In this document: positions 33,886 through 45,208 of the stretch, one piece after another
How positions within the stretch are numbered: position 1 is the stretch's first letter
How the letters are laid out: each line of letters starts with the position of its first letter
Origin: Cristatella mucedo
Lineage: Eukaryota; Bryozoa; Phylactolaemata; Cristatellidae
Direction of reading: 5' to 3'
Length of the DNA stretch: 64,000 bases
Assembly: GCA_009760855.2 (NCBI GenBank)
Contig: WPIO01000063.1
Span: forward strand, 1,921,001 to 1,985,000
Notes under the pieces: generated by a model
Database searches by the model: none
What the model saw: only the letters and a program-made list of their open reading frames with translations
Told to the model about the DNA's origin: nothing
Translations under genes and position numbers: made by a program

Positions 33886-34800
33886 TCTAATGTGTCGTCT
33901 AATGGATCTGATGTAGTCGTCTAATAAAAGGCCCCTCTGATGTGGTCGTCTAATAAAAGGTCCCCGGGAACAGGACACCCAGATTTCATGCAGATTCAAT
34001 GGGAGATATGCTGGCAGAGCCGATTTTGAGCATTAGGTTTTCCAATTTCCGAATCACGCTGGGTTTGCCCTTAACTAATAGGTTAGTTTCATCATCATTC
34101 AATTTAAGAAAGCTGGTCGCCATCCATGTGCAGATTACATCAATAGATGCAGCAAGGGAGTTGAGAGAATTCGACAGGCTGGAAGGCTAGGAGGGATCAA
34201 AGCAAATGCCAAACTGAGTGTCGTCTGAATAGAAGTGAAAGCTTTGCCTGGCAATCATATTGGCAAGAGGGAGAGCATAAACAGTGAAAAAAAACCTGAT
34301 CAAACACAGAGCCCTGAGGTACCCCATACGTATGTGATTCCTCGGATGATCTTTGACCATTCACGTCAATATTTGGGGTCTCCCACTGAGATAGGACGTG
34401 AACCATTGCTGTGCAGTACCAGTGAAGACCAGGCGAAATGAGAGGCGCTCAGGAAGGACTTGGTCGATAGTATCAAAAGCTGCTGAAAGATCGAGCAAAA
34501 CAAGCCGAGATACTCTACCTAAGCCTGCATTCCTAAGGTCTGTATACACCGAAAGCAATGCTGACTCTGTGAAGTGATTAGCTCTAAAACCAGACTGGAA
34601 CGTACTAGCAAGGTTTGAAGTTTCAATGTATGAGTTCAGCTGGTCTTCCTCGACTCGTTCGAGTGTCTTCGATAGGAACTGAAGAAGGGGGACTGGTCGG
34701 AAGCTGCTCCAAGTTCACTTGGTCTAATGTTTCATATTTAAGTAGCAGCCTGACCATCGCCTTTTTGAAAGAGTCTGGGACATGACCTGAGGCTAATGAC
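33886..34800 (-). mobile_element. LINE reverse-transcriptase fragment
   Basis: The reverse strand reads VYTDLRNAGLGRVSRLVLLD, LSAAFDTIDQVL and QQWFTSYLSGRPQILT. A local expansion of GATGTAGTCGTCTAATAAAA-like units lies at 33,880-33,965. Dead copy. Confidence 0.85.
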
Positions 34801-35800
34801 ATATTTATGATGTTAGTTATGCATGGTAGCAGCAGATCAATGCATCGTAGAAGCAGGACAGTGGGTCTACTTTCTTTTACTAGTTTCTACCCTCCTCCCA
34901 TTTTGCTCTTGCTGTTTCGTATACAATCCTCAATAGACCTCCTTGGTGCTGTCTAGCGGGCAGTATACAAATTTGTATCCGTTGTTTTCTGAATGCTTTG
35001 GGTGACTCGTGTCAGTTTCGTAAAAAGCTTGACATTTCAAGATGTAGTACCTGCTAATAAATTGTGGCATTTATTTCTGTTGGTTGCCTGATCATCAAAA
35101 ACCGTATTAGTTGTTTTAGGTGCAGATAGAGTTTGATGCTCAAGTGGCAGTGAGTGTCGTGTTTTTATAATAACATATTGTGTAGCATCTGCTGGCTGGT
35201 AATGTGGGAGTTTTGATCCAGACGATATTTTGAGGACCATGGGTTGGCCGATTTAGAGCTTAAATAAGGGTTCAGGTAAGGTCTGATTGTATCTCTGGCA
35301 TTTCAAGAATGGAGTTGACATGTAGGGTATGACCTGCTTTTCAGCTATCAGAGATTTTCGGAATCGCATTTTTATCATTTTATCATTTCTGCTAGGGCGA
35401 TGTAGTCCGGACACACCCCAAAAATCAGATATTGGTGGCAAACAGTGCTACTAATTTAGTTTGCTTATCAGGCATGATAGACATGCCAAATGATCCTGCT
35501 GTGATGACTCCTGAAGCTAGTCTGGCTTATGATATTAATAATAGGTCGTTTGTATAGCGCCCTAAGATAACGTAATCGTAGCCAAGTATCCAACTCGATG
35601 CGAGAGAGTCAGTACCCAAGCAGTTAAGTGACACACACAGTATGAAGTGTACAAAAGCAAACTTGTCTGTGCATGTATATTTATATAAACATATAAAACT
35701 TGTCCAGAAAGGAATTGCCTACTTCGAAATGAATAGATTTTTAGTTACTTTCCCATAAATCGAGATTATTATCTATCAAGATTTTTTACTCAAGATAATT
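34801..35800. other. FCSK intron, mostly unassigned
   Basis: A short SINE/LINE tail relic (TTTGTATAGCGCCCTAAGAT) lies at 35,545-35,580 on the minus strand. Nothing else recognised. Confidence 0.4.
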
Positions 35801-35965
35801 TAACAGGCTCTTTTGCATGCCGACAGAAGAGCCTTTAAGGCTATCACCAGCGCTTGCAGCAGCAGCGATAAAGAATCACCAACCGCAGGATTCGAACCCA
35901 CGACCTCAGGACCGAGGTCGTTAAAAGCAACCGCCGTACCTAGTGTGCCATCACGGCTGAAAGCC
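35801..35965 (-). mobile_element. SINE-2
   Basis: Reverse-strand copy: AGAAGAGCCTTTAAGGCTAT, GCGATAAAGAATCACCAACC, AGGATTCGAACCCACGACCT and CCGTACCTAGTGTGCCAT. Confidence 0.9.
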
Positions 35966-36289
35966 CGGTAAATGAAGGTGTAAATGCACTGAGAGAGAAT
36001 TATTTTGCAGAGCTAAGACCAGAATGAGTCGGCAACTTGGGACTTCCATCAGTGGATGAGCCAGGATTTTTATTTAGGCGGGTACAAGACCTGCTAACAT
36101 ATTTTAATGTAGGCGGGCAAGATCTGCAAAATTTTTATGCAGGCGGGGCTAGATCCTCAATTAACGAAACTGTATAGTGCTTGTTTTGATTTGCTGCAAA
36201 ATCACAGTTTTTATACGACACGAGCTCGTCGGTAGTTCATCGAGTGGAATTTTCGTTGGTGGAGGTCGGTGGGCGTAGGAATATATAGA

Positions 36290-36425
36290 ATTCATTAGTA
36301 TAGAATTCATTTGTATAGCGCCCTAAGAGAACTTAATCACTATTCAGGCGCTTCACGTATGCCTCGGGGCTCGAGGAGGCCACGACCTCGGCCTGACCTT
36401 GGTCATAGGAGTGGTTGGTCCAGGC
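36290..36425 (-). mobile_element. SINE-1
   Basis: ATTCATTTGTATAGCGCCCT, ATCACTATTCAGGCGCTTCA and GCCTCGGGGCTCGAG in SINE-1 order. A partial duplication of TATAGAATTCATT stands at its edge. Confidence 0.85.
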
Positions 36426-36739
36426 TGCTGCTCACTCTGGAGGAGGCACATGCTCCCCTAGCTGTGGCTCTGCCATAGGCTTCCACGGTGGGAGAACCCG
36501 GGAAAATGTGACTGTCGTGCTCTAAAAGTGATGTACGTGCAGGAGTAAAATGCCATCAACTCATTCGGCAGATGTTCTAGAGCAGAGATCGCCAAATTTA
36601 CAGGTACGATCACGAGTGTGGGCGACATGACATGCGAATGACAGCCGTGGATGAGTAGTAATAGGTGCGGGGGCGCAGTCTTGAGGCTGATATCTTTCAG
36701 CTGATATTGAAAGCTTGACCCCGAATTTCACTTTCTCTA

Positions 36740-36815
36740 TAAGAATAATAATGATACATTTGATCAAGCAACCTCAGATAACTTAATCTCTTTCTAGGCA
36801 CTTTACAATTATTTG
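36740..36815 (-). mobile_element. LINE 3' tail fragment
   Basis: AATAATAATGATACATTTGATCAAG followed by AACTTAATCTCTTTCTAGGC: only the terminal hairpin part remains. Confidence 0.8.
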
Positions 36816-37799
36816 TAAATTGTAGCCCATTAATATTTTAGTGGCTGTGCAAGATTTTAAATTGGCTTCAAAATTATCATCAGTTTTGGAAATTGTGTTG
36901 CTTTAAATACCAAAACGCACTCAAAGGTTATTATTTTAATTTTGTACACTATGGAAAGGATGAGGAATCTCAGAAGTGTAATGCCCTCGATACGAAAGAA
37001 TCGAGCTCAATCTTTTGAGCCTTCATTGCAACGCCACCCGACGATGCTGTTAGATAGAGTGGCTTGCCTTGTTGCTAATTTTTTTCTCATCGTTGCCTAC
37101 GATAGGTGTGCTTAGAATCTGCTCACCAACGTTCTGTTCCCAATTAGGAAGGACAAAAGCCACATGTTTTATGTGGAAATTAGCTTGCAGTGGTTAAAAA
37201 TCACTGCAAACTCCAACTTTGCATTGGAAGGCAGGCCTGAGTGTATGTTGACCTGAGCTGACGTGAGCTCACTCCACCGACTGCTTTCAGCTCTCACTCG
37301 TCATTCGCCGGCTAGCGAATAACGCGTTGATTTGCACATGCGAATATGCGGACATGCTGACCGTTTGATAGTTTACTCACTCCTCCCCCCCCCCCAGTAG
37401 AGAATCGCTGGCAGATTCTGTGTATTCATGTCCATCGCATACCAGAGGTAGGGGCAGCACGGCTTCCGATAGGTCACTCGGCTCACTCGGGCAGCATTCC
37501 AATATGCCAACTCAGCCTCAGTTCAAGAGGAAGCGCTGGAAGCAGCGGCCATCAATTCGGGCGACAGCAACAGCTATAAAAGTGCACGTTGCAGCTGATT
37601 GTGCAAATTGGAAAATTACCTCTTCCCTTTGTTGACATCATTGTTGCTGTGCCATCGTAATAGTACTATAATTATCATACCAAGAACTCAGTGTAAAGGT
37701 AACGTCAGTGACTGCGATGAACTTACTAATCAAATGATTAACTAACAAATCTAGCTTATTATTAGAGTAGACATATGACCTCATAACTATGAATATTTA
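36816..37799. other. FCSK intron, no recognisable gene
   Basis: No conserved coding or repeat signal seen apart from a C run at 37,386-37,395. Confidence 0.4.
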
Positions 37800-38185
37800 T
37801 TCTAACGGATTTAGTCCACCGGTAAGATGCTCGCTCAAAGCGACCTAGGTCGTGGGTCTAAGTCCTGCAACAGACTATCCTTTGCAATGCAATGTAATGT
37901 ATCTCTAATGTCTGTAACTCCGCAAAGCCATAAAAAGGGTGCGGGTGTTACGCAAGCGAGTTGTCTATAGCACGCCTAAGCGGCTTTCGGTACGCATTCG
38001 GTAGCCAACATACTTCATTTCACTCAATAAAGAGAAAGTGAGAAACATGGCTTAGTCAAGAGGGCAGTTGAGGTAGTGAGTAGCAGCTCAGATGCAAGCA
38101 GTGGTGTTAGCCGGTTGGGCTTTTTTGCCTCTATACAAATGATGCTGTTAGATCAGCTAACAAATGAATTCTATATTTATAATTA
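37800..38185 (+). mobile_element. SINE-2 split by a family 3 element
   Basis: The SINE-2 head (GTAAGATGCTCGCTC, GTCGTGGGTCTAAGTCCTGC) runs to about 37,885 and the tail (AGCAGTGGTGTTAGCCGG, ATGCTGTTAGATCAGC) resumes at about 38,093. Between them lies repeat family 3. Confidence 0.75.
37884..38096 (+). repeat. dispersed repeat family 3, inserted in SINE-2
   Basis: AATGTAATGTATCTCTAATG, GGGTGTTACGCAAGCGAG and GTGAGAAACATGGC match the copy at 26,655. ATGCAA occurs at both borders and may be the target duplication. Confidence 0.75.
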
Positions 38186-38539
38186 TACTTGAGTGAGCAG
38201 TTAATGACAATGGGCCTGTACCACTGGCCAATGCAGTAGCTGCAGATTGTGCTGCAAAACGGCTGTATTGCTGTATATTAAATGTTAGCAACCATTGCAT
38301 AAAATCTGCTATTAAATGTTGAAACTTTTGAACTTCGATTCATCTGTCCATACAACTCTTTGCAAGTCGGCGTGATTGAGTGCATGCTACTAGCTATATG
38401 GTCCTACTAACCGATAGCAATTATTATATTCCGGTTTGCTTCAGCATGCTAACTTAAGAATGGTACCTGCTTGCTTGAGACCCTGAATGTGTGTCACTGA
38501 TCCTTGTTCGTTGATTCTCTTGCTGCAAGTTGTGAACCA

Positions 38540-38640
38540 CCTAGATAGAGTTTGATTTCTCCTAGACTCCTATGCAAGCGACCTATTATTAGTATTAGTA
38601 TTAGTATTACTATTATTAGTATTATTACTATTATTTTAGA
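38540..38640 (+). mobile_element. LINE/SINE tail relic with ATT-rich run
   Basis: ACCTAGATAGAGTTTGATTT, CTCCTAG and a long (ATT/AGT)n stretch resemble the LINE tail, but diverged. Confidence 0.5.
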
Positions 38641-40469
38641 AGAAAAGCCAGAATTGTTGTATCAGGACTCCACCCACGACCTTGGTCGTGTCTTTGGTTA
38701 CCGTGGGAAATGTATGCCTGAGCAAGTGGACCAAGGGTGCATATGACCGACCAATTGTATTCCGGAGGGGGAAGGTGTGATTGTTCACGGAAAGTAGCCA
38801 CGGGAAAAATTAGGAAACTAGCCGTGTGGGCAAAAATCCAGGTGAGGTGAGCATCTTCAGCCATGTTGCATCGTTAGGTTTTTTAAGTGCAATTTCACAT
38901 ATTAACATCAATAACATGGCACCCCATGTTTTTATTTCCTATGAGATCAGTCAGAAGTGTGCTGTAGTAGCTGCAGTTGTGTGCTCAGCTGGCGAAATGC
39001 CACCGCTAACAGGTTGGGCGTTGCAGTTATATGCCTGAACATTGCAATAATGCACATCCGGTCCGATGGAGGCCCTGCGCGGTGGGTACGGGGTGGTGGC
39101 GGAGGTCATATCAAGCGCAGCCAGGAGCCTCTTGGCAGTCAATGGTGAGTGCCTTTTCTTTTCAGCTCCCTCATCGGCTGTAGCATGTGCTGGGGGGGGG
39201 GGAGTTGTGCTGGAAAAGAAGTGGGTGCAGCCTTTTATTATCTCCTCCTTCCAGCAAAGGGGGCGGTATAGGGGAGGGCTCGAGTGCTGACTGCTCGCTA
39301 GCTGTGAGAGCCGGCTGCCCAGGATGGTGGCAGTCCACCCCAGCTAGCTTATAGAAATAGCATAGGTGCAGTGCCCAAAAGGGAGCATCGTAGTGCTAAA
39401 GCGATAAGAAGGAGGGAGTATTGCAGCATCGTCCTGAGTTCAAACCGGGGCCTTCAAAGCCCTAGGTGCGGGATTCATGCCAGGACTCACATACTTGGAC
39501 AGACAGATGCACTAGGAAGGGCACTAAGAAGGGGGTGTCTGACGACTAGCCCTATCAGCAATCCTGCCCCGGATCAGCCTGTGATCTCGCAGCTGCCACC
39601 CGGTGCATGGCTGGTGGCGCTTAGTCAGAGCTCGCTTTTAGCAGACACTCGAGTGAGGAAGTTCAGGCATATGCTTTTGCCTGCAGATTGCCGGCAGATC
39701 GTGCTCTTGTGTTGGCTCATCGTTGGCTCATCATCGGGGATCGTTGCCACATCGTGCTCCCCTTGATGCTCGGTCCCAGCAGTGCCAGAGTTCTCTTTGT
39801 TCGGCTGCTAACCCTGTTTCATGAGCATTGGTACTGCTGCTAGCTGCTGCTTGCATCGGCTGCTAGCTGCCGATGCTAGGTTAGTTACTTTGTTACAGGA
39901 GGGGGCACCGAGGCTAACCTGGGCACTAGGGTAATAGCTTACTCTTAGCATTAGTGTAATGGCTTTTAAAAGTGAGTTTTTTCTTGTGCCGGCGCTGCAC
40001 CATCTAATTTAAGTCTAGGGCAGCTGTCTATCATTGCTATTGTTTGGAGTAATGTCTTGGATGGCGCTGCATTATCGGAAAGCAGGAGCCACCACCGCTG
40101 CTCCCCGACTGCCTCCGACTCTGCTGCTCCGCCCCACCTGCTGTGCTGTTTGCTCTGGACAGCTGCACGAGCCTGCTGCTACCACTGCTCCTGCAACTCT
40201 CCTCCTTCTCCTCGTCCTCGTCCTCCTCGTCCTCTTCTCGTCCTCCTCCCTCTCCTTCTGTCCTTTTGCGCTGCTGCCACTCCACTGCTTGCTTGTCTAC
40301 TGCTGTGGCAGCTGCATGCGGTAGTGGAGCAGAACTGCTGGAGACTGCGAGGCTTCATGCGAAAAGACGATCCTCTCATCCACCTGCTCGTCGTGTATGA
40401 TCGTGCACGGGTGGCAGTTGTCACCACTACTGTTCTCACCACATCCGGCACTGCATTTGCTTCTTGCAG
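38641..40469. other. FCSK intron, no recognisable gene
   Basis: GC-richer from 39,050 with a G run (39,192) and CTC/CCT-rich sequence at 40,195-40,260. Long frames here lack motifs and are attributed to composition. Confidence 0.45.
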
Positions 40470-40550
40470 GGCTACATCAAAGACATACTGTACCAGCAAA
40501 GTGGAGAGCAGCTGCTGGCTCATGCCCGACCCGACCGCAAATTCGACCTG
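40470..40550 (+). CDS. FCSK: FCSK exon 7 (81 bp)
   Basis: Acceptor TTGCTTCTTGCAG, donor GTACTA, phase 0 at both ends. It encodes GYIKDILYQQSGEQLLAHAR and then PDRKFDL, matching LVLDIYYQGTEAEI and RPDGRVPLV of FCSK. The preceding intron is about 9 kb, the largest in the gene, and holds two nested LINE copies and a SINE-2. Confidence 0.92.
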
Positions 40551-41750
40551 GTACTAGCCGCCTGCCACTGCCTGCCCCTGCTCCCAGCTCTGGCCGAAGC
40601 ATTTCTTTTGTCATTATCTCGGGTGGCTGCAGCTGCTGTCTTTCCTTTGCAGCAGATTGCTTCGGTTGCTGTTTGCCTATGACAGTGTTCGCTGCCGGCC
40701 ACTGCAGCTGGCTTGCTCAGCAGCAGCAGCAGCTCGGTGCAGCTGCAGTGACACAAGCTCACTTGTCCCAGCTAGTGCCACTCGCTGATGTACAGCACTG
40801 TGCGTGCAGCTTTCTTGTGCGAATGCCCGCTATCACTCCATACAGATATTTGGCATTCCTGCCGAGTGCTCGCCGACACTTCACACAGGCAAGGGGGGGG
40901 ACAGAGGGCATGGTCGCAGCTGCAGGCGCTGCCACTAAATAGCAGGCCCTAGTTTGAGATTTCGCCAGAAATGCTGCGAATCTTGTCCACAAGCTCTCCA
41001 AATTGGACATTTCTTCGGCACTTTCAAGTGTGACTGCCGGCACGTCTGCTTGTAACCGGCGTGCTCTTATGAGTATTGTCAGCCTCTAAAACATTAGCGA
41101 CGACCGCTTCGACTGGAGCTACCTGCTAGGTTCACGTCCCTGTGTAACTAACAGCCGAGGTGGATTGAAGAATCTCCCCAGCTGTGATGCTGTACTTTTG
41201 ATCTAGCCACTCCTTTGTGGTTCTAGGCTTTGTTCCAGTGTCATATCACATAGCGTAGCTACTCGTAGACTGGTATGCCCACTATAATTAAACCTAGTGC
41301 TTTCAGTGTATAGTCGCCTGCGGCGTTCCACTTGCATAGTTACTGAGCTCTCGTGAAGCATACATATTGTGTGGTTATCGATAACGGCAGCATCGTGCTT
41401 GAAGCGTGTGTGCATGCTGCCATTAAGAGATCGATTCTCACGCTCAGGTGGCTAAACACTCGTTGCTTCTCAAGCAACGGATTTTTTGTAGTCGATGCCC
41501 AAGTTCTTTTGCCGTCTAAATAAGCAGCCTGCTGGAGAATGCTGTTTGTTGGCAACTGAGTACTAAACCAGAGGAAGGTCTCCTTCCTGCTCGGAATGCC
41601 GGCAAAGGCCGGCCTCTCGGCTAATGTTTCCAGCTTCTGCTAAGTACTACTAAATAGGAGATCTTTATTTATGGTGCTACAAGAATCCTTTATTATTATG
41701 TATGTTATTATTGTTATTATTATTATTAACATCATCTTGCGGTGTAACAG
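40551..41750. other. FCSK intron 7
   Basis: Nothing recognised apart from CAG/CTG-rich patches (40,625-40,750) and a TTA-rich run (41,690-41,730). Confidence 0.5.
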
Positions 41751-41870
41751 GCTGTGGGAATAGCATTCTTCAACGTCCGTGTCACCGAGAAGTTGCTGTC
41801 ATTCCATGCCATGACGCCCCTCGATTGCTGCACGTACATCGGCATAGACCGAGGAGCGAGAGCGCTCGAG
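41751..41870 (+). CDS. FCSK: FCSK exon 8 (120 bp)
   Basis: Acceptor GGTGTAACAG, donor GTGAGA, phase 0 at both ends. It encodes AVGIAFFNVRVTEKLLSF, then TPLDCCTYIGIDRGARALE, matching the FCSK segments GVVFFSVETAERLL and PLDACTYLGLDSGARPVQ. A TTA-rich stretch (about 41,690-41,730) stands just upstream of the acceptor and weakens its pyrimidine tract. Confidence 0.95.
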
Positions 41871-42097
41871 GTGAGAGCTCAGAGCCAGAGTTGGGGACCT
41901 CGTGGCGCCTCAGGGCGCACGTGCCGGGCTTTGTGAGCCTGTGCGGTTTCAGGCTCGCCGCACTGCCTCCTCCTCCCCCTTGCCGCTGCTTGTTGCCACT
42001 CCTACATCCATTCCCCGCACGTGTTCGGGCATGTTCGTGATGCTTTCTAGACTGCTCGGTGCCACGTGAGTCTCTCGCTTGTGCTGGCTTTTTTCAG

Positions 42098-42275
42098 CTG
42101 TCACTCTTCTTCGACATCCTGTACGCCATGTGCTCTAGCAGCAGTGGCATCGCCGGCGGCTGCCGTGCCGGTGGAATGCAGAGCGGCGCAGGCGACGACG
42201 ATGGCAGCCTGAACGGGAACCGCCATGTGTGGTCACTGCTGAAGAAGCATCTGGGCAGCATTCGAGCCAAGGCTG
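42098..42275 (+). CDS. FCSK: FCSK exon 9
   Basis: Acceptor CTTTTTTCAG. It starts LSLFFDILYAMC, matching LSLFFDILHCM of FCSK, then a poorly conserved Ser/Gly-rich loop, then HVWSLLKKHLGSIRAKA, matching the Q-LWRELR region. The donor GTGTGT after one extra base (phase 1) is chosen because it joins exon 10 in frame and avoids the stop shortly downstream. The 3' end is less certain than the 5' end. Confidence 0.85.
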
Positions 42276-42979
42276 GTGTGTTGAGCTGAGGCGGCGTGCG
42301 CACCCCACAGTACACAGTGCCATGCTCTTGTTGTGTCTGCACGTGCTCTGCTCTACACGTGCCTTGCTGTGTAGGCCTTCCATCACACAGTCTTCCGTAG
42401 TGCCACGCCAAAATCCCCACCTCCCCTCCTCTCTTTACTGGCACCATGCAGCTTTTGGCTGGAGCGCCTGGCAGCAAAGTCCCCCCCACCCACCCACCAT
42501 TCTCCGACCCTGCCATCGCCTAATCGCTGCACCCACACGGGCTGCTTGCTGAGAGGCCTCTCGAGCTGGAGCTGTGGCGTGTGGCTGCCATGGCACGCAG
42601 AAGCGCTCATGCCAAAACCAAGCAAAACTATAGCATCAAAGGATGACCGCAAAGCAAATCTAGCTGGCATAACGATGGCCCTGGACACTTGGCCCACTGT
42701 GAGTTGTGACTTGCACATGAATCAGGTAGCAGTTGGCCGTGCCTTTGCAAGACCCTGTCCTGTTGTAGTTGCCTCGTAAGTCGATTCTGTTGGCTGCTGT
42801 TTCTTGTGAAGAATAGGTGTGTCGGCACGTTGTCGTTAATCATGCATGCCGGCTCACGAGCGCACGCAAGTGCACGGGCACGGACACTCGCTTGCGTGCT
42901 CTCGCTGATCGCACGTGTGTGCCCTTGCTGATCGCACGTGTGTGCCCATGCTTGCATTTCCTGTATAGTCAGCATGCGT

Positions 42980-42980
42980 A

Positions 42981-43071
<91 letters not shown>

Positions 43072-43078
43072 ACACAAG
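42980..43078 (+). repeat. (CA)n microsatellite
   Basis: A run of about 80 uninterrupted bases of CA, then impure CA/CG repeats. Confidence 0.98.
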
Positions 43079-43154
43079 CACACTCACATATGCACGGGCA
43101 AAAAATCACAAACAAGCACACACGTGCACACTGTGCATGCAAGCAGGCATGTGA

Positions 43155-43287
<133 letters not shown>

Positions 43288-43661
43288 ACGTAGCTTCTCG
43301 AAGGTCTCAAGAAAGCCATTCACTCCTGTGAGATATTGCCTGGTCGTGAATGCATACAGTATGAAATAGCTGACGATTGACGCAGGCAGTGAGCGGCTCA
43401 CACTGGTCGCTGCCTGTGGTTTGCCTACTGGTATATAGCCGACTTGCAGTCATTCAACGAGAGTAGCCGGACCAGACGACATGTTGTACTATCGAACACC
43501 ACCATTAATGTAGTTATCAATTGCTTGAATGGTTGCCAATGCACCATCTGTGCAATGAGACCAAACAGAAACCCGTGTATCTACGTCTGTATGTATAGCC
43601 ACGATTAAACCAATGAGAGGCTTGACCTTGACATTGCCATGGGGCAACCAATCGTAGAAAG

Positions 43662-43735
43662 GTAGGCTGCAGAGGCTTGTCAGAGGCCTGGTTCGACACT
43701 CCCCTTCGGCTCGGTCCGAGGTGGGAGGGCCCGGG
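43662..43735 (+). repeat. inverted repeat arm (partner at 45,137-45,208)
   Basis: GGTAGGCTGCAGAGGCTTGT, GGTTCGACACTCCCCTTCGG and CTCGGTCCGAGGTGGGAG are present in reverse complement in the next intron group. Confidence 0.88.
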
Positions 43736-44002
43736 CCGGCCTGCCTCCCCTTGCTGGCTGCGCCCACGTCCTCGTCGGTAAAAGTTGCCATACCATTGAT
43801 GAGATAGCATCCTGAGACAGCGTGCTGGCAACCTGTCGGTGCTCGGGGCAGTGTTCGACCTGAGACCGCGAGATAGCTGCTCAACGTCTTTCTGCTGCTT
43901 GGACCCTAGAAAAATGCGCACCACTGCCACGGTCCGTTCGTGAGCAGTGCACGCTTGGAGTTTTGCTGCTGCTGCTGTAGCAGCACTGTCTTGCTTTTGC
44001 AG

Positions 44003-44136
44003 TGTCTTTGGAGGACAGGCGATTTTACTACCTGGGCACCTCGGCCGACTGCCTCGAGAAAGCGCTGTCATCGATGTCTGAAGTCGACGGATGCCGCCCG
44101 TACTCATACAGCCCCAGTGTGCACGGCTTCTGCGAG
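44003..44136 (+). CDS. FCSK: FCSK exon 10
   Basis: Acceptor TTGCTTTTGCAG, donor GTATTC, ending in phase 0. It encodes SLEDRRFYYLGTSADCLEKA and a variable tail ending SPSVHGFCE. The RFYYLGTSADCL motif matches the start of the beta-helix-like part of the family and is even closer to the YYIGTT pattern of FPGT, the next enzyme in the same pathway. Phase with exon 9 is consistent (G plus TG gives Val). Confidence 0.85.
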
Positions 44137-44354
44137 GTATTCGCGTAAAGGCTCTTTATGTGTCTCTTGGCGAGCCAAGTGCGCAGCGCAGCAGTGATCC
44201 AGCAGCTTCCAGCACTGCCGCCTGCCTCCTTCAGCGCTGCTGCTGCCACGCCAAGATTGTGCATCTACCGTCGGGCTTTTCCCACCTCTGGTTTATGCGC
44301 CCCGAATGCGTCTTGAAGAAACAGGATCGCACTGCCACGCGCCTTCTCTGCTAG

Positions 44355-44510
44355 GCTGCCGATGCCGTGGATGCCACGATCGCCAATTCATACATCGGCA
44401 GGGACGCGAGCGTCGATCGCGGAGCGAGCCTGGTTCACTGTGTTTTGAGCGGCCGCGTGACTGTCGGCAGTGGCACCTGGCTGAAGGGCGTCCACATAGA
44501 CGGATCTCGG
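44355..44510 (+). CDS. FCSK: FCSK exon 11
   Basis: Acceptor TCTGCTAG, donor GTAATT, phase 0 at both ends, 52 codons. It encodes ATIANSYIGRDASVDRGASL, VHCVLSGRVTVGSGTWLKGV and HIDGSR. This is a left-handed beta-helix style repeat (small residue, variable pair, hydrophobic), aligned to the [20 protein letters not shown] region of FCSK. Confidence 0.9.
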
Positions 44511-44876
44511 GTAATTCGCGCGATGCAACGACGGTGGCTGTTCTATTCGTGTCTCCCGACCTCTTGACCTCTTGCTGCTGCCTCGCCCCCATGTCGTGCC
44601 AACGTGCCGCAGCAGTTTGGCCCGCACGGGTTCCCGGATGGTTCCCTGCTGGGTGTCTCGGCATGCCGACAGGCACAGAGAGTCGAAGCAGATGAAGGAG
44701 CTTTAGCTTGGAGCATTTGTAAAGCTCCGAGTAATGCAATCGCGTTTTGATGGCGAATTTCCAGCCGAGCACGTGATGGCCAGAGCTTTCGACTGAGCGG
44801 CATGTTTTGTCGTCGTCGTCGTTCGGCTATTGCTGCATGCCGACATTTTTACATTGTTACACTTTCGCCATTTCAG

Positions 44877-44999
44877 GACAGCCGTCGAGCAGTGTTCGGT
44901 GACGATCTGATCGTGCAGAAGATCAGCGTTCGCGTGAAGAGTGTTGATGCACCAGCTGTGGATGTATACGTGATGCTTGGAAGAACTGACGACGTCCAG
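44877..44999 (+). CDS. FCSK: FCSK exon 12
   Basis: Acceptor CGCCATTTCAG, 41 codons, phase 0 at both ends. It encodes DSRRAVFGDDLIVQKISVRV then VDVYVMLGRTDDVQ, corresponding to the HSKALHGRELRDLVLQGH and FTLVGRLDSW parts of FCSK. The donor is GTTTCT, a weak match to consensus, but the joint to exon 13 restores the expected protein order. Confidence 0.85.
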
Positions 45000-45136
45000 G
45001 TTTCTACATCGCTCACTCATAAGCGCATATCGTGACGTATGCTGCTTGCGGTCGTCGACATCATGGCCAATGGGCTGCTGCTTTTAGCTGTGATCCCGAC
45101 CACGGTTGCCGAAGCTGGCTATTCCTGCTCCCACTG

Positions 45137-45208
45137 GCCCTCCCACCTCGGACCGAGCCGAAGGGGGAGTGTCGAACCGGGCCTCTGGCAAGCCACTGCA
45201 GCCTACCT
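45137..45208 (-). repeat. inverted repeat arm (partner at 43,662-43,735)
   Basis: CTCCCACCTCGGACCGAGCC and GAGTGTCGAACCGGGCCTC are the reverse complement of the upstream arm with few differences. Confidence 0.88.

Noticed and set aside
40057-40557. Open frame of 166 codons
   Set aside because: CT-rich composition; only the last 81 bases, in another frame, are coding (exon 7).
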